Shown here: piece by piece, positions 1 through 8,350 of the stretch
Layout: each line of letters opens with the position of its first letter
Numbering within the stretch: the first letter of the stretch is position 1
Assembly (NCBI GenBank): GCA_965205725.1
Contig: OZ242189.1
Span: 2,542,001 to 2,606,000 of the forward strand
Length of the DNA stretch: 64,000 nt
Direction: 5' to 3'
Source of the DNA: G965205725 sp965205725
Lineage (GTDB): Bacteria > Pseudomonadota > Gammaproteobacteria > Pseudomonadales > Halieaceae
The notes under the pieces: generated by a model
Seen by the model: only the letters and a program-made list of their open reading frames with translations
The model's database searches: none
What the model was told of the DNA's origin: nothing
Position numbers and translations under genes: made by a program

Positions 1-36
1 GTTATTGGTGCGCCGCGGGTTTTGATGAGTTTATGA

Positions 37-90
37 ATGGTTGTGGTTGTACTCATGGTTGTGGCTGTGCTCATGGTTGTGGTTGTGTTT
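37..90. repeat. Three 18-bp tandem repeats
   Basis: Three consecutive 18-bp units begin at 37, 55 and 73, each starting ATGGTTGTGG and differing from the next at one to four positions. The array could be read as a Val/Met-rich peptide, but nothing else supports a gene here. It lies in the unassigned DNA upstream of the transposase remnant. I see no other feature in bases 1-180. Confidence 0.8.
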
Positions 91-182
91 ATACCTGCGC
101 GCTGGATGGGTCTTGTCGTTTGCCAGTATAGCAATGATCGGCATCCCGTCGACATTTTCTATCAGCCTTTCTGTAGGCATCA

Positions 183-317
183 GAGATCGCTGATGAAGTC
201 TGGCTTGTCGGCTTCATGGATTATGATCCAGGCTTTTTCGATCAGGACTTGAACAAGGTGGAGCCAGTGGGCGACAAGCCGTTCGCTCCAAAACTGTTAC
301 CTATGTCCTCGGAATAA
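183..317 (+). pseudogene. 3' remnant of an IS481-type transposase
   Basis: The plus frame from 183 reads EIADEVWLVGFMDYDPGFFD and then a tail ending APKLLPMSSE before TAA at 315-317. This resembles the C-terminal end of IS481/integrase-core transposases as I remember them. Upstream the frame is broken by TAG at 174-176, and a similar reading continues in another frame, which suggests a frameshift. The 13-mer CTGTTACCTATGT occurs at 294-306 and again at 319-331, consistent with an element end near 331-340. There is no catalytic core, so the copy is dead. The family assignment rests on recall of the tail only. Confidence 0.45.
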
Positions 318-355
318 ACTGTTACCTATGTGACCGGTAGGAACACTGTGAATAT

Positions 356-432
356 TGGTCGGTGTGAGAGGATTTGAACCTCCGACCCCTTCCTCCCGAA
401 GGAAGTGCGCTACCAGGCTGCGCTACACACCG
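356..432 (-). tRNA. tRNA-Pro (anticodon CGG)
   Basis: Read on the minus strand, this 77-nt sequence folds as a cloverleaf. The acceptor stem CGGTGTG pairs with CACACCG, the discriminator is A and the CCA end is encoded. The anticodon loop TTCGGGA gives anticodon CGG, and the T arm contains GGTTCAAATCC. The sequence is close to bacterial proK. It is transcribed away from engB, towards the decayed insertion-sequence end. Confidence 0.96.
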
Positions 433-451
433 ACATTTGAAGAGGCGCGCT

Positions 452-479
452 ACTATACCAGAGCGCGTTTATTAGTAAA
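452..479 (-). promoter_or_regulatory. Sigma-70 promoter of tRNA-Pro
   Basis: On the minus strand, TTTACT (479-474) and TATAGT (457-452) are separated by 16 bases and end about 20 bases before the tRNA 5' end at 432. The stretch after the -10 box is GC-rich (GCGCGCC), a discriminator typical of stringently controlled stable-RNA promoters. Confidence 0.6.
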
Positions 480-519
480 CTAAGCACAACACCAAGCACG
501 ACATCAGCCGAGTAGCAAC

Positions 520-1170
520 ATGATAAAGCCCGCCCTGGAGCGCCTGAATTACCGCCACGCCGAGTTTCTAACCAGCGCCGGGAAACTACAGCAATGCCCA
601 GACGATAAAGGCTGGGAGGTTGCTTTTGCGGGCCGCTCCAATGCAGGCAAATCCAGTGCGATAAACACGCTTACAGGTAATCGCAAGTTAGCCCGTACCT
701 CGAAGACTCCAGGCCGCACCCGGTTACTCAACTTTTTTTCTCTCAGTGAGAGTCAGCGGTTGGTGGATTTGCCAGGTTACGGCTTTGCCAAAGTGCCCGA
801 GGCGGTCAAGCGCGAGTGGGCTCTGCAACTAGAGGCCTATTTGGAACAGCGCCAGTCGCTGCGCGGGATAATCTTGCTAATGGATTGTCGGCGCCCACTC
901 CAGGCGTTTGATCAACACATGCTGAACTGGGCAATCGCTGCGGAAATGCCCGTGCATATCTTGCTGACCAAAGCCGACAAGCTAAAAAAGGGCCCGGCCA
1001 ACAACGCCCTCCTCAAAACCCGGGCCGACACACAACACAATGCCGGTCTAATCAGCGTGCAACTGTTTTCTGCACTCAAGGGCACCGGCCTGTCTGAACT
1101 GAAGAAGGTGCTTAATCTCTGGCTAACCGATGAGCGCGTGATGGCGACGGGGGACCAGACAGGCTGTTGA
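520..1170 (+). CDS. engB: Ribosome biogenesis GTPase EngB (YihA/YsxC)
   Basis: This 216-residue GTPase matches the usual length of EngB, an essential factor in late assembly of the 50S subunit. The GTPase motifs occur in order: G1 GRSNAGKSS at 38-46, a G2 region KTPGRT near 62-67, G3 DLPGYG at 83-88 and G4 TKAD at 150-153, followed by an SALKG G5 motif. It is a single-gene unit facing polA, from which it is separated by 22 bp, with an inverted repeat spanning both stop codons. The neighbouring engB-polA pair is common in pseudomonads. Identification is secure. Confidence 0.97.
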   Translation: MIKPALERLNYRHAEFLTSAGKLQQCPDDKGWEVAFAGRSNAGKSSAINTLTGNRKLARTSKTPGRTRLLNFFSLSESQRLVDLPGYGFAKVPEAVKREWALQLEAYLEQRQSLRGIILLMDCRRPLQAFDQHMLNWAIAAEMPVHILLTKADKLKKGPANNALLKTRADTQHNAGLISVQLFSALKGTGLSELKKVLNLWLTDERVMATGDQTGC

Positions 1171-1196
1171 AAAGCGTTTTCCAACTGGCTGTCTAG
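1156..1196. terminator. Possible bidirectional terminator between engB and polA
   Basis: CAGACAG (1156-1162) pairs with CTGTCT (1189-1194), and GTTG/CAAC extend the stem with mismatches. The hairpin covers both convergent stop codons. A-run and T-run positions lie in the loop rather than after the stem, so this is not a textbook rho-independent terminator. Confidence 0.3.
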
Positions 1197-3901
1197 TGTG
1201 CTTCGTCCCAATTATCACCCGCTCCTGCCTCAACTAATAAAGGCACCGCCAAATCAGCCGCCGCAGACATTCGGCTGCACAACTGCTCCGAAACCGTTGC
1301 TACCGCATTTTCAGCAACTTCCAATACCAATTCATCGTGAACCTGCATAATCATGCGCGCATCGACTAACCCGGCAGCTAACCAGGCATCAACTGCCAGC
1401 ATCGCACGTTTTATTATGTCGGCGGCGCTACCTTGCATGGGCGCATTAATCGCGGTGCGCTCTGCGGCTTGCGCGCGCATTTTGTTGGTCGCGTTGATTT
1501 CTGGCAGGTATAAACGCCGGCCAAACAGGGTTTCCACATAGCCCTGTTTTCGCGCCAGCTCACGGGTATCTTCCATGTAGGCCTGCACCCCCGGATATCG
1601 CTCAAAGTACCGGTCGATATATTCCTGCGCCTGGTGACGACCCAGTTGTAACTGCCTGGCCAGGCCGAAGGCGGACATGCCATAGATCAAACCAAAATTA
1701 ATCGCCTTTGCTTTGCGGCGCTGCTCGGCGGACACCTGGTCAAGGCCTGCGCCAAACACTTCTGCCGCAGTGGCCCTGTGCACATCCAGGCCCTCGCGGA
1801 AAGCACCGAGCAAGCCCTTATCGGCCGACAGGTGCGCCATGATACGCAGCTCAATCTGTGAGTAATCTGCCGCGACAATCTTGTAGCCCCTGGGGGCGAT
1901 AAAAGCCTGACGAATACGACGCCCCTCAGCCGTGCGAACAGGGATATTCTGCAAATTGGGGTCGGTTGAAGATAAGCGGCCGGTGGCCGCAACTGCCTGG
2001 TGATAGGAGGTGTGAACCCGTCCGGTATCCGGGTCGATCATTTCCGGTAGCTTATCGGTGTAGGTCGACTTCAGTTTACTGAGGCTGCGATACTCCAAAA
2101 TCAACCTGGGTAACGGGTAGTCCAGCGCCAACTCCTGTAGCACTTCTTCAGCGGTAGACGGTGCGCCTTTCGGAGTTTTTTTGATGACTGGCAACTGCAT
2201 TTTTTCAAACAGTACTGCGCCTAATTGCCGGGGAGAGCCCAGGTTAAATTCACCGTCGGCGAGCTGATAGACCTCTTGCTCAAGCTCACCAATACGCGCA
2301 CCCAGCTCAGCGCTTTGCCGATTGAGCAGCTCGCGGCTTATCAGTGCGCCATTGCGCTCAACACGCGATAAAACCGGCACCAGTGGAACTTCAATGTCGG
2401 TAAAAACCCGTCGCAGACTTTCCGCTTCCTGTAGGCGGGGCCACAGGTTTTGATGCAGGCACAGGGTAATTTCCGCATCTTCGGCGGCATAGGCTGCCGC
2501 ATCTTCCACTTTGACTTGATTGAAGGTGAGCTGTTTTGCGCCCCTGCCTGCAACATCTTCAAAATGAATCGTATTGCGACCCAAATATTTCAGGGCCAGG
2601 CTGTCCATATCGTGGCGAGTGGCCGTTGAGTCAGCGACGTAAGACTCAAGCATCGTGTCGTAACAAATGCCGCGCAAAGTAATGTCGTGGTTAGCCAAAA
2701 CGCTGGCATCGTATTTCAGGTTTTGCCCAACTTTATGCTGCTCCGGGTCTTCCAGAATCGGCTTGAGTTGCGCCAGCGCCCACTCCCGGTCCAATTGTTC
2801 GGGGGCTCCTGTATAGTCGTGGGCAAGCGGCACATAGGCGGCCTCGCCAGCCTGCACTGCAAAGGAAACCCCAACGATGCGCGCCTGCATATAGTTGAGG
2901 CTGGTGGTTTCAGTATCAAAGGCAAACAGGGCCGCGCTTTGCAAACGCTGCAACCACTCGACAAAGGTGTTTTTATCGAGAATCGTAACGGTTTCCAATG
3001 CCGCCATCTCTGGCTCGGGGCCGCTCTCGTCGCTGAGCAACTCAGCAACCCAGCTTTTGAATTCCATCCGCTTAAACCAATCCAGCAAGCGCTCTTTATC
3101 GGACTCGGCATTCACTAACTCAGGGTATGTCAGCCCCAGGTCAACATCGGTCTTGATAGTGGCCAGGGTGTAGGACATGTAGGCATTGTCTTTTTCAGCC
3201 GCCAGCTTTTCAGCCATTTTTTTGGCACCGCGAAATTCAAGCCCGGCCACCTTATCCAGTTGTGCATAAATGTCGCTCAGCCCACCCAGCCCCTGCAAAA
3301 GGGCCAATGCGGTTTTTTCTCCAACACCGGCTACCCCTGGAATGTTGTCCGCCTTGTCACCCATCAAAGCGAGAAGGTCGATAATCAGCTCTGGGCCAAC
3401 TCCAAACTTTTCGGTAACAGCCACAGGGTCCAGAACGGTGTCGGTCATGGTGTTTACCAGCGTGATGTGGGCATTGACCAACTGTGCCATGTCTTTGTCG
3501 CCAGTCGATATAACCACTGGCCGCTCATCCGCTCCGGCCTGCGTCGCCAGGGTGCCAATCACATCATCCGCCTCAACCCCTTCAACACATAGAAAAGGTA
3601 GTCCCATGGCTTTAACTATTTCGTGAACGGGTTCGATTTGTTCCCGCAGGTCATCTGGCATGGGCGGCCGGTTCGCTTTATAGCCGGGATACAGGTGGTC
3701 GCGAAAGGTTTTACCCCTGGCATCAAACACAACCGCAACCGGCGAGCCGGGGTAGTCTTTGAGCAGTCGGCGCAGCATACTGATGACGCCTTTTACCGCA
3801 CCTGTGGCCTGACCCTGAGAGTTGGTTAATGGTGGTAACGCATGATAGGCCCGATATACATAGGAAGAGCCATCGACAAGAACCAGCGGAGGTGTAGCCA
3901 T
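1193..3901 (-). CDS. polA: DNA polymerase I
   Basis: The 902-residue protein has the full three-domain layout of PolA, which fills gaps and removes primers in repair and lagging-strand synthesis. The 5'-3' exonuclease/FEN domain occupies about residues 1-290, beginning LVLVDGSSYVYRAYHALPPL. The 3'-5' exonuclease domain carries an intact DTE metal motif (FDTETTS near residue 327). The polymerase domain has motif A ADYSQIELR near 679, the O-helix RRKAKAINFGLIYG, and motif C VHDELVLEV near 855. Both nucleases look catalytically competent. It lies 2 bp downstream of the sco gene, so it may be co-transcribed with the cytochrome oxidase assembly genes. Confidence 0.98.
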   Translation of the reverse strand: MATPPLVLVDGSSYVYRAYHALPPLTNSQGQATGAVKGVISMLRRLLKDYPGSPVAVVFDARGKTFRDHLYPGYKANRPPMPDDLREQIEPVHEIVKAMGLPFLCVEGVEADDVIGTLATQAGADERPVVISTGDKDMAQLVNAHITLVNTMTDTVLDPVAVTEKFGVGPELIIDLLALMGDKADNIPGVAGVGEKTALALLQGLGGLSDIYAQLDKVAGLEFRGAKKMAEKLAAEKDNAYMSYTLATIKTDVDLGLTYPELVNAESDKERLLDWFKRMEFKSWVAELLSDESGPEPEMAALETVTILDKNTFVEWLQRLQSAALFAFDTETTSLNYMQARIVGVSFAVQAGEAAYVPLAHDYTGAPEQLDREWALAQLKPILEDPEQHKVGQNLKYDASVLANHDITLRGICYDTMLESYVADSTATRHDMDSLALKYLGRNTIHFEDVAGRGAKQLTFNQVKVEDAAAYAAEDAEITLCLHQNLWPRLQEAESLRRVFTDIEVPLVPVLSRVERNGALISRELLNRQSAELGARIGELEQEVYQLADGEFNLGSPRQLGAVLFEKMQLPVIKKTPKGAPSTAEEVLQELALDYPLPRLILEYRSLSKLKSTYTDKLPEMIDPDTGRVHTSYHQAVAATGRLSSTDPNLQNIPVRTAEGRRIRQAFIAPRGYKIVAADYSQIELRIMAHLSADKGLLGAFREGLDVHRATAAEVFGAGLDQVSAEQRRKAKAINFGLIYGMSAFGLARQLQLGRHQAQEYIDRYFERYPGVQAYMEDTRELARKQGYVETLFGRRLYLPEINATNKMRAQAAERTAINAPMQGSAADIIKRAMLAVDAWLAAGLVDARMIMQVHDELVLEVAENAVATVSEQLCSRMSAAADLAVPLLVEAGAGDNWDEAH

Positions 3902-3903
3902 AA

Positions 3904-4569
3904 TTAGTTCCAGACAGCGCGAATGGACCTGTATGTCAGCTTGAGCTTCGCCAGGTCCAGCGGCGCTTTAAAGAAGCCGTGGTAGTCACCGCGGGGGTTG
4001 ATCAAAACCAGATTGGCGCTGTGGTCAACCTGATAATTTTCTCCCTGTCCGGGCACTTTTCGGAAGGGCGTATTGAGTGCGGTGGCAAAGCGGTGAATAT
4101 CGAGAAACTCTCCGGTCACCCCCACAAAATCCGGATGGAAGTAGGGCATGTATTGCGCCAATTGCTCAACTCCGTCTCTGGCGGGGTCGACGGTAACCAT
4201 GACCACTCGGGTGTCCTCCCGCTCGGGAAGCCCATCCAGCAATTTTATAAATTGGCCCAGCTCTGACAGGGTGGTGGGACAAATATCCGGACAATGGGTA
4301 AATCCAAAAAACACCAGGCTCCACCGGTTTTGCAACGCGGCCTGGTCAAAGACGCTCCCTGTATGATCCGTCAACTCAAAGTCAGGCAGCGCACGGGGAG
4401 TATCGAATACATAGGCGCCGTTTATTTTCAGCTCGGCCGCTGTCATCACCCTGGGCATGGTAATTTTGTTGACAAAGCTGCCCACTACCAGGGCCACCAA
4501 TATCAACATGCCCACCACGGTGAGCCTGATACCACGCTTTTGCCTGGCTGTTAGCGGGCTGGTTTCCAT
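3904..4569 (-). CDS. SCO1/SenC copper chaperone
   Basis: This 221-residue protein has one N-terminal membrane anchor (about residues 14-32) and a thioredoxin-fold domain exposed to the periplasm. The copper site is visible: CPDICP near residue 92 and a conserved His in the VDHSANLVLINP segment near 187. SCO proteins deliver copper to the CuA centre of cytochrome oxidase subunit II, which is encoded about 6 kb upstream on the same strand. Its ATG overlaps the ctaA stop codon (TAATG), indicating translational coupling. In related clusters a cyoE gene often lies between ctaA and sco; here it does not. Confidence 0.93.
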   Translation of the reverse strand: METSPLTARQKRGIRLTVVGMLILVALVVGSFVNKITMPRVMTAAELKINGAYVFDTPRALPDFELTDHTGSVFDQAALQNRWSLVFFGFTHCPDICPTTLSELGQFIKLLDGLPEREDTRVVMVTVDPARDGVEQLAQYMPYFHPDFVGVTGEFLDIHRFATALNTPFRKVPGQGENYQVDHSANLVLINPRGDYHGFFKAPLDLAKLKLTYRSIRAVWN

Positions 4570-5591
4570 TAGTTGGGCCCGCGCGATGTCAGCAGATAGT
4601 AGTTAAGCGTCAATACGGTTAACAACAGCAACCCGCCCACCGCGTTGTGGGCTACCGCGACGAAGAGCGGGAAATGAAACAGGACATTGCCGAGGCCCAG
4701 GGCAAATTGCAGCAGCAAAACCCCACTAATAATTTTTCCCATGCGCTGTAACTTTTGTTCTCCGCTGCCAAACAACTGCACGCTCAAAAAACCCACAACC
4801 AGGAGTGTCGCTAGCGCCCCCAGGCGGTGGCCCATGTGAATGGCCACTCGTGAGGCATTGTCCAGTTGACCACCGAGATAATTCGGGCCAATCTCCTGAA
4901 AAACATTAAAACCGTTGGCAAAATCCATATCTGGCCACCACTGGCCCTGACACGCTGGCAGGTCGGGGCAGGCCACATCCGCATAATTGGACGTGGTCCA
5001 GCCGCCCAGCGCAATCTGAACAACGACCACGCCGAGGGCTATCAACGCCAGCGGCTTAAATCGGGACTTTAAGGTGGCCAGGCGCCAGTGCCTGTTGTTC
5101 AGCCGCAGAGTCAATAGCCACAGCAGGCCCAATGTCGTAAAGCCGCCCAGTAAGTGCGCTGTAACTATTTGCGGCCACAATTTCAAAGTGACCGTCCACA
5201 TGCCAAACATCCCCTGCAAAATGATAAAACCCAGCAACAGCAGGGGCAGTTTCAAAGGCTGACCTGGACCGCGATGGCGCCAGGCAAGTACCACCAGCCC
5301 AATACTGAACAAGCCCAGGCTTGTTGCAAAATAGCGGTGCGCCATTTCTGGCCAGGTCTTGTCGGCCTCTACGGGTGCGTCTGGAAAAGCCTGATTGGCC
5401 CGAGCGATCTCTTCGGCCTCGCTGGGCCACAAGGCATGTCCGTAACAGCCTGGCCAATCGGGGCAACCCAGCCCGGCATCGACCAGACGGGTAAACGCAC
5501 CCAGCGCGATCACGCCAACGGCCAGAATCACTGCACAGAGCGCCAGCCGAAAGCCGGGTTTACGATTTTCTGCCCGGTTAAACTGCATCAA
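4569..5591 (-). CDS. ctaA: Heme A synthase (CtaA/COX15)
   Basis: The 340-residue integral membrane protein has about eight hydrophobic segments and the COX15 signature GAFTRLVDAGLGCPDWPGCYG near the N-terminus. It also has conserved histidines in MAHRYFATSLG, TAHLLGG, HMGHRLGAL and VAHNAVGG, which bind heme. It oxidises heme O to heme A for the aa3-type oxidase. It is 3 bp downstream of the small membrane gene and overlaps sco. Its heme O substrate requires a CyoE farnesyltransferase, which is not encoded in this window and must be elsewhere. Confidence 0.96.
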   Translation of the reverse strand: MMQFNRAENRKPGFRLALCAVILAVGVIALGAFTRLVDAGLGCPDWPGCYGHALWPSEAEEIARANQAFPDAPVEADKTWPEMAHRYFATSLGLFSIGLVVLAWRHRGPGQPLKLPLLLLGFIILQGMFGMWTVTLKLWPQIVTAHLLGGFTTLGLLWLLTLRLNNRHWRLATLKSRFKPLALIALGVVVVQIALGGWTTSNYADVACPDLPACQGQWWPDMDFANGFNVFQEIGPNYLGGQLDNASRVAIHMGHRLGALATLLVVGFLSVQLFGSGEQKLQRMGKIISGVLLLQFALGLGNVLFHFPLFVAVAHNAVGGLLLLTVLTLNYYLLTSRGPN

Positions 5592-5594
5592 ACA

Positions 5595-6239
5595 CTAGCC
5601 GTTATTGTTCTTGAGAAGAAATTTAAGATCGCCCATCACATCTTTGCCGTCGGCCTCTGCTGAGTAGGACATCATAATCCAGCCCTGAGGATCCACCAGG
5701 TAGTAGCCTGGTAGCAAACCTGCCCGTTCGCAATCGCCCATAAGCGCTTGCCATTGAGAGGGCGAAGTATACAGAAATTCGAGTTTTGGGTGCTCTTCAT
5801 TAAATCGTTGCCTCAGAGTATTAACTTCGTCTTTCGAAAAACTCAAATACTGTCGATTAATTCTGTTGGTATATTTGCCCATGGCCGTGCGAATCTGGCG
5901 GGTGTAATAAAGCACCTGCTCACACTCCTGCACACAATCGCCACGCGCAGGTATCAATATGGTCCATTGGCTGGCGTCACCAGTTGGGGCTTGAATGCCC
6001 AGCTCCTGTAGTGAGCGCGGCGGCTCGACCAGAGTGCCACGGTTAGCAGTCCCTATCGCTGCCACCAGATCCAGCTCGCCGCCCATTACAAAAAACCAGA
6101 GCCAGGTGGAAGCCAGTATCATGGTCACTGGCAAACCCGCAATCAGCAATAAAACCTTGCGGCCCTTACTGGGTGAACCAGCAGAGGGCGCATCCACCCT
6201 GGAACCATCGGCAAGGCTGTTTGTAGCGCGCTCATTCAT
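5595..6239 (-). CDS. Oxidase-cluster single-pass membrane protein
   Basis: I do not recognise a named family beyond the hypothetical membrane protein commonly found between surf1 and ctaA. It has 214 residues. A polar N-terminus is followed by one hydrophobic anchor (VLLLIAGLPVTMILASTWLW, about residues 29-48), then a soluble periplasmic part. That part has a redoxin-like flavour: TILIPARGDCVQECEQVLYYTRQI carries a CxxxC arrangement and the end reads YYLVDPQGWIMMSYSAEADG. Its ATG overlaps the surf1 stop (ATGA). Position and topology suggest a role in cytochrome oxidase assembly, possibly metal or thiol handling; this is inference. Confidence 0.8.
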   Translation of the reverse strand: MNERATNSLADGSRVDAPSAGSPSKGRKVLLLIAGLPVTMILASTWLWFFVMGGELDLVAAIGTANRGTLVEPPRSLQELGIQAPTGDASQWTILIPARGDCVQECEQVLYYTRQIRTAMGKYTNRINRQYLSFSKDEVNTLRQRFNEEHPKLEFLYTSPSQWQALMGDCERAGLLPGYYLVDPQGWIMMSYSAEADGKDVMGDLKFLLKNNNG

Positions 6240-7027
6240 TGCTCGAAATTCTCTTGTTTGGCCCTGGCCGCCGCTTTATCTTTGACCAGGCCCAACCATG
6301 CCAGCACATTGCTGCTGCGAATGAGGTAAATCAGCAATAAAGCCGCCGCCATACTAAACCATTGCACGGCGTAGCCGGTGTGCTTTTCCGGGGACACATT
6401 CACCACCGGCCAGTGCACTTGCAGCGCCGCCTGACTGTCTGCATTGAGCCTCACAGTATAGGGGTAGATGGGCTCGCCCAGGGTCTGCTCCACCCAGGGC
6501 ATGTCCAGGCTCAGCATTTGCTGAGGCCAGGCCGCACTTAGTGTTTCCTCCCCGAGCCGGTAGGGCTGGCCGGGAGAAACGTACACCGTTCCTTCAACTC
6601 TGGCGGCTTCCGTCGGCGGTATCCGGGGTAAACTGCGGCGGCTGGAATCTCCGGCAATCCAGCCCCGGTTGACCAATACCACAAGGCCATCTGGCAAACG
6701 AAACGGACTGAGCACTTCATACCCGTACTGCCCGCCTTGAATTTTGTTGTCCAGCAGGAAATCCCGATTGTGCAGAAAACGCCCTTCCAGCCATACCCGG
6801 CGCTGGGTCAAGGCGGCGGCATCGCCATCCAACTGCAACAGTGGCACTGCCGCCAACCCCTGGCGCTGCTGCCAAATGGCGCCAATCTCCCGCTTTTCTT
6901 CAGCCCGCTGCAACTGCCAAAAACCCAGGCCGATAAAGAGGGGCAGAAAAACGGCTACGAACACAGTGGTTCGCCAATCTCCGTCCCAGACTAAACTGCG
7001 GCGAACTGAAACTGCGGGATCGTTCAT
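6236..7027 (-). CDS. SURF1-family oxidase assembly protein
   Basis: SURF1 proteins have an N-terminal and a C-terminal membrane helix flanking a periplasmic domain, and help insert heme A into cytochrome oxidase subunit I. Here the helices are VFVAVFLPLFIGLGFWQLQR and MAAALLLIYLIRSS, and the conserved GLVVLVNRGWI motif is central. The frame stays open upstream to 7078, but I choose ATG at 7027 (MNDPAV). It has a purine-rich GGGGAAG just upstream and gives the usual length of 263 residues, whereas the 7078 ATG has no ribosome-binding site. The gene is divergent from the DUF2909 gene, so its promoter probably lies in 7028-7093. Confidence 0.9.
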   Translation of the reverse strand: MNDPAVSVRRSLVWDGDWRTTVFVAVFLPLFIGLGFWQLQRAEEKREIGAIWQQRQGLAAVPLLQLDGDAAALTQRRVWLEGRFLHNRDFLLDNKIQGGQYGYEVLSPFRLPDGLVVLVNRGWIAGDSSRRSLPRIPPTEAARVEGTVYVSPGQPYRLGEETLSAAWPQQMLSLDMPWVEQTLGEPIYPYTVRLNADSQAALQVHWPVVNVSPEKHTGYAVQWFSMAAALLLIYLIRSSNVLAWLGLVKDKAAARAKQENFEQ

Positions 7028-7093
7028 GCTCGGGTATACTTCCCCGGAAATTTTGGCCCATAGATTCTTGCTGGGCACGCTTGGGGGGCTGTC

Positions 7094-7342
7094 ATGGTAT
7101 TGAAATTTTTAATCGTTGTGCTCCTGCTTGCTCTAGTGGCCAGCCTGGGCAGTGGATTCTACTTCCTTATGATTGACCAGGGAGACAAAAACAGGCGCAG
7201 AACCTTGCATTCTCTGGGCGTTCGGGTCAGCCTGGCGGCCTGTTTGATTGGCCTGATTGTCTACGGTGTGGCCTCTGGTCAGATTCGGTCCCAGGCCCCC
7301 TGGGAGAATCCGAGGCCTGCGGCGCAGGCCCCAGAGGACTGA
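7094..7342 (+). CDS. DUF2909 twin-transmembrane protein
   Basis: This 82-residue protein consists of two hydrophobic helices (about residues 3-27 and 47-63) joined by a short basic loop, DQGDKNRRRTLHSLGVRVS. That is the DUF2909 pattern. DUF2909 genes are regular residents of pseudomonad cytochrome c oxidase loci, on the strand opposite to the oxidase genes, as here. The function is unknown. A role in oxidase assembly or stability is inferred only from conserved location. The stop lies 20 bp from the stop of coxC, with which it converges. Confidence 0.85.
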   Translation: MVLKFLIVVLLLALVASLGSGFYFLMIDQGDKNRRRTLHSLGVRVSLAACLIGLIVYGVASGQIRSQAPWENPRPAAQAPED

Positions 7343-7362
7343 GCGGGCTCTCTATCAATTCC

Positions 7363-8337
7363 CTACAGGATGTAGACAAACAGAAACAACATCACCCAAA
7401 CCACATCGACAAAGTGCCAGTACCAACTGGAGGCTTCAAAGCCGAAGTGGTCATCTGCACTGAAGTGCCCGCCACGGATAGAGCGCAACCACTGCACCAG
7501 CAGCATGGTCATGCCCATGGCCACATGGAAACCGTGAAAACCCGTCAACATGAAGAAGGTTGAGCCGTAAATGCCTGAATCCAGAGTCAGGCCGTAGTGG
7601 GCGTAGGCTTCGTAATACTCTACATACTGTAAAAACAGGAACACAATCGCCAGTGCCACGCTAATACCGAGCCAAAGGTTAAACTTACTGCGGTTGTCGT
7701 TAAGCAAACCGACGTGTGCAATATGTACAGTAACCGACGAGGTGATAAGAATGATCGTATTCCACAGTGGCAACCATTTGTACCAGGCATCTATTTCCGA
7801 CACAGCCATGCTGGTAGCCGGGCTGATAAACTCACCGTTGTTCGCAATCAACTGCGCGCCAGCACCACCGACGGCCTCTTGCGGGGTTGTCATCATCGGC
7901 CAACTGAACTGGTAGCCTTCCCACAGCAAATGACTCCAGGTACCCCCCTCGCCTTCACCAGCAAGCCAGGGGCCAACCAGCACGCGCACGTAAAACAGCG
8001 CGCCAAAAAAGGCGAAAAAGAACATCACTTCCGAGAAGATGAACCAGAACATGCCCAACACGTAGGACTTCTTCAACTGGGCACTGTTCATGCCTGCCAG
8101 GTTCTCTTTGATCGCCGTGCGGAACCACATAAACAGAGTCGCAGCAAACCAGAACAATCCCAGCACAAAAATCGTCCAGGAGTTTGTTTCAGCGCCGGGT
8201 TCGCCAAAGGTCATATCATTGAGCACGTTGGCCGCGCCGAAAATACTCAGTACCAAACCAATGGTCGCGCTAATCGCCATAGCGCTGGCATCTGGCACAT
8301 AATATGCTTCGTGTTCGGCAGAACCTTGAGTAGCCAT
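7363..8337 (-). CDS. Cytochrome c oxidase subunit III
   Basis: The 324-residue membrane protein has seven predicted helices and the subunit III landmarks FWFIFSEVMFFFAFFGALFY, GSTFFMLTGFHGFHV and a C-terminal WYWHFVDVVWVMLFLFVYIL. The N-terminus is typical of the pseudomonad version (HEAYYVPDASAMAISATIGL). Subunit III stabilises subunit I and the proton-uptake side of the oxidase. It is 13 bp downstream of ctaG in the coxB-coxA-ctaG-coxC order. An inserted segment in the middle (about residues 120-190) makes it longer than the usual 260-290 residues, as is common in this lineage. Confidence 0.96.
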   Translation of the reverse strand: MATQGSAEHEAYYVPDASAMAISATIGLVLSIFGAANVLNDMTFGEPGAETNSWTIFVLGLFWFAATLFMWFRTAIKENLAGMNSAQLKKSYVLGMFWFIFSEVMFFFAFFGALFYVRVLVGPWLAGEGEGGTWSHLLWEGYQFSWPMMTTPQEAVGGAGAQLIANNGEFISPATSMAVSEIDAWYKWLPLWNTIILITSSVTVHIAHVGLLNDNRSKFNLWLGISVALAIVFLFLQYVEYYEAYAHYGLTLDSGIYGSTFFMLTGFHGFHVAMGMTMLLVQWLRSIRGGHFSADDHFGFEASSWYWHFVDVVWVMLFLFVYIL

Positions 8338-8350
8338 TATTTTTTCTCCG

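Noticed and set aside
1156..1196. Strong rho-independent terminator between engB and polA
   Set aside because: The inverted repeat is present but lacks a T-run after the stem, so it is listed only as a weak candidate.
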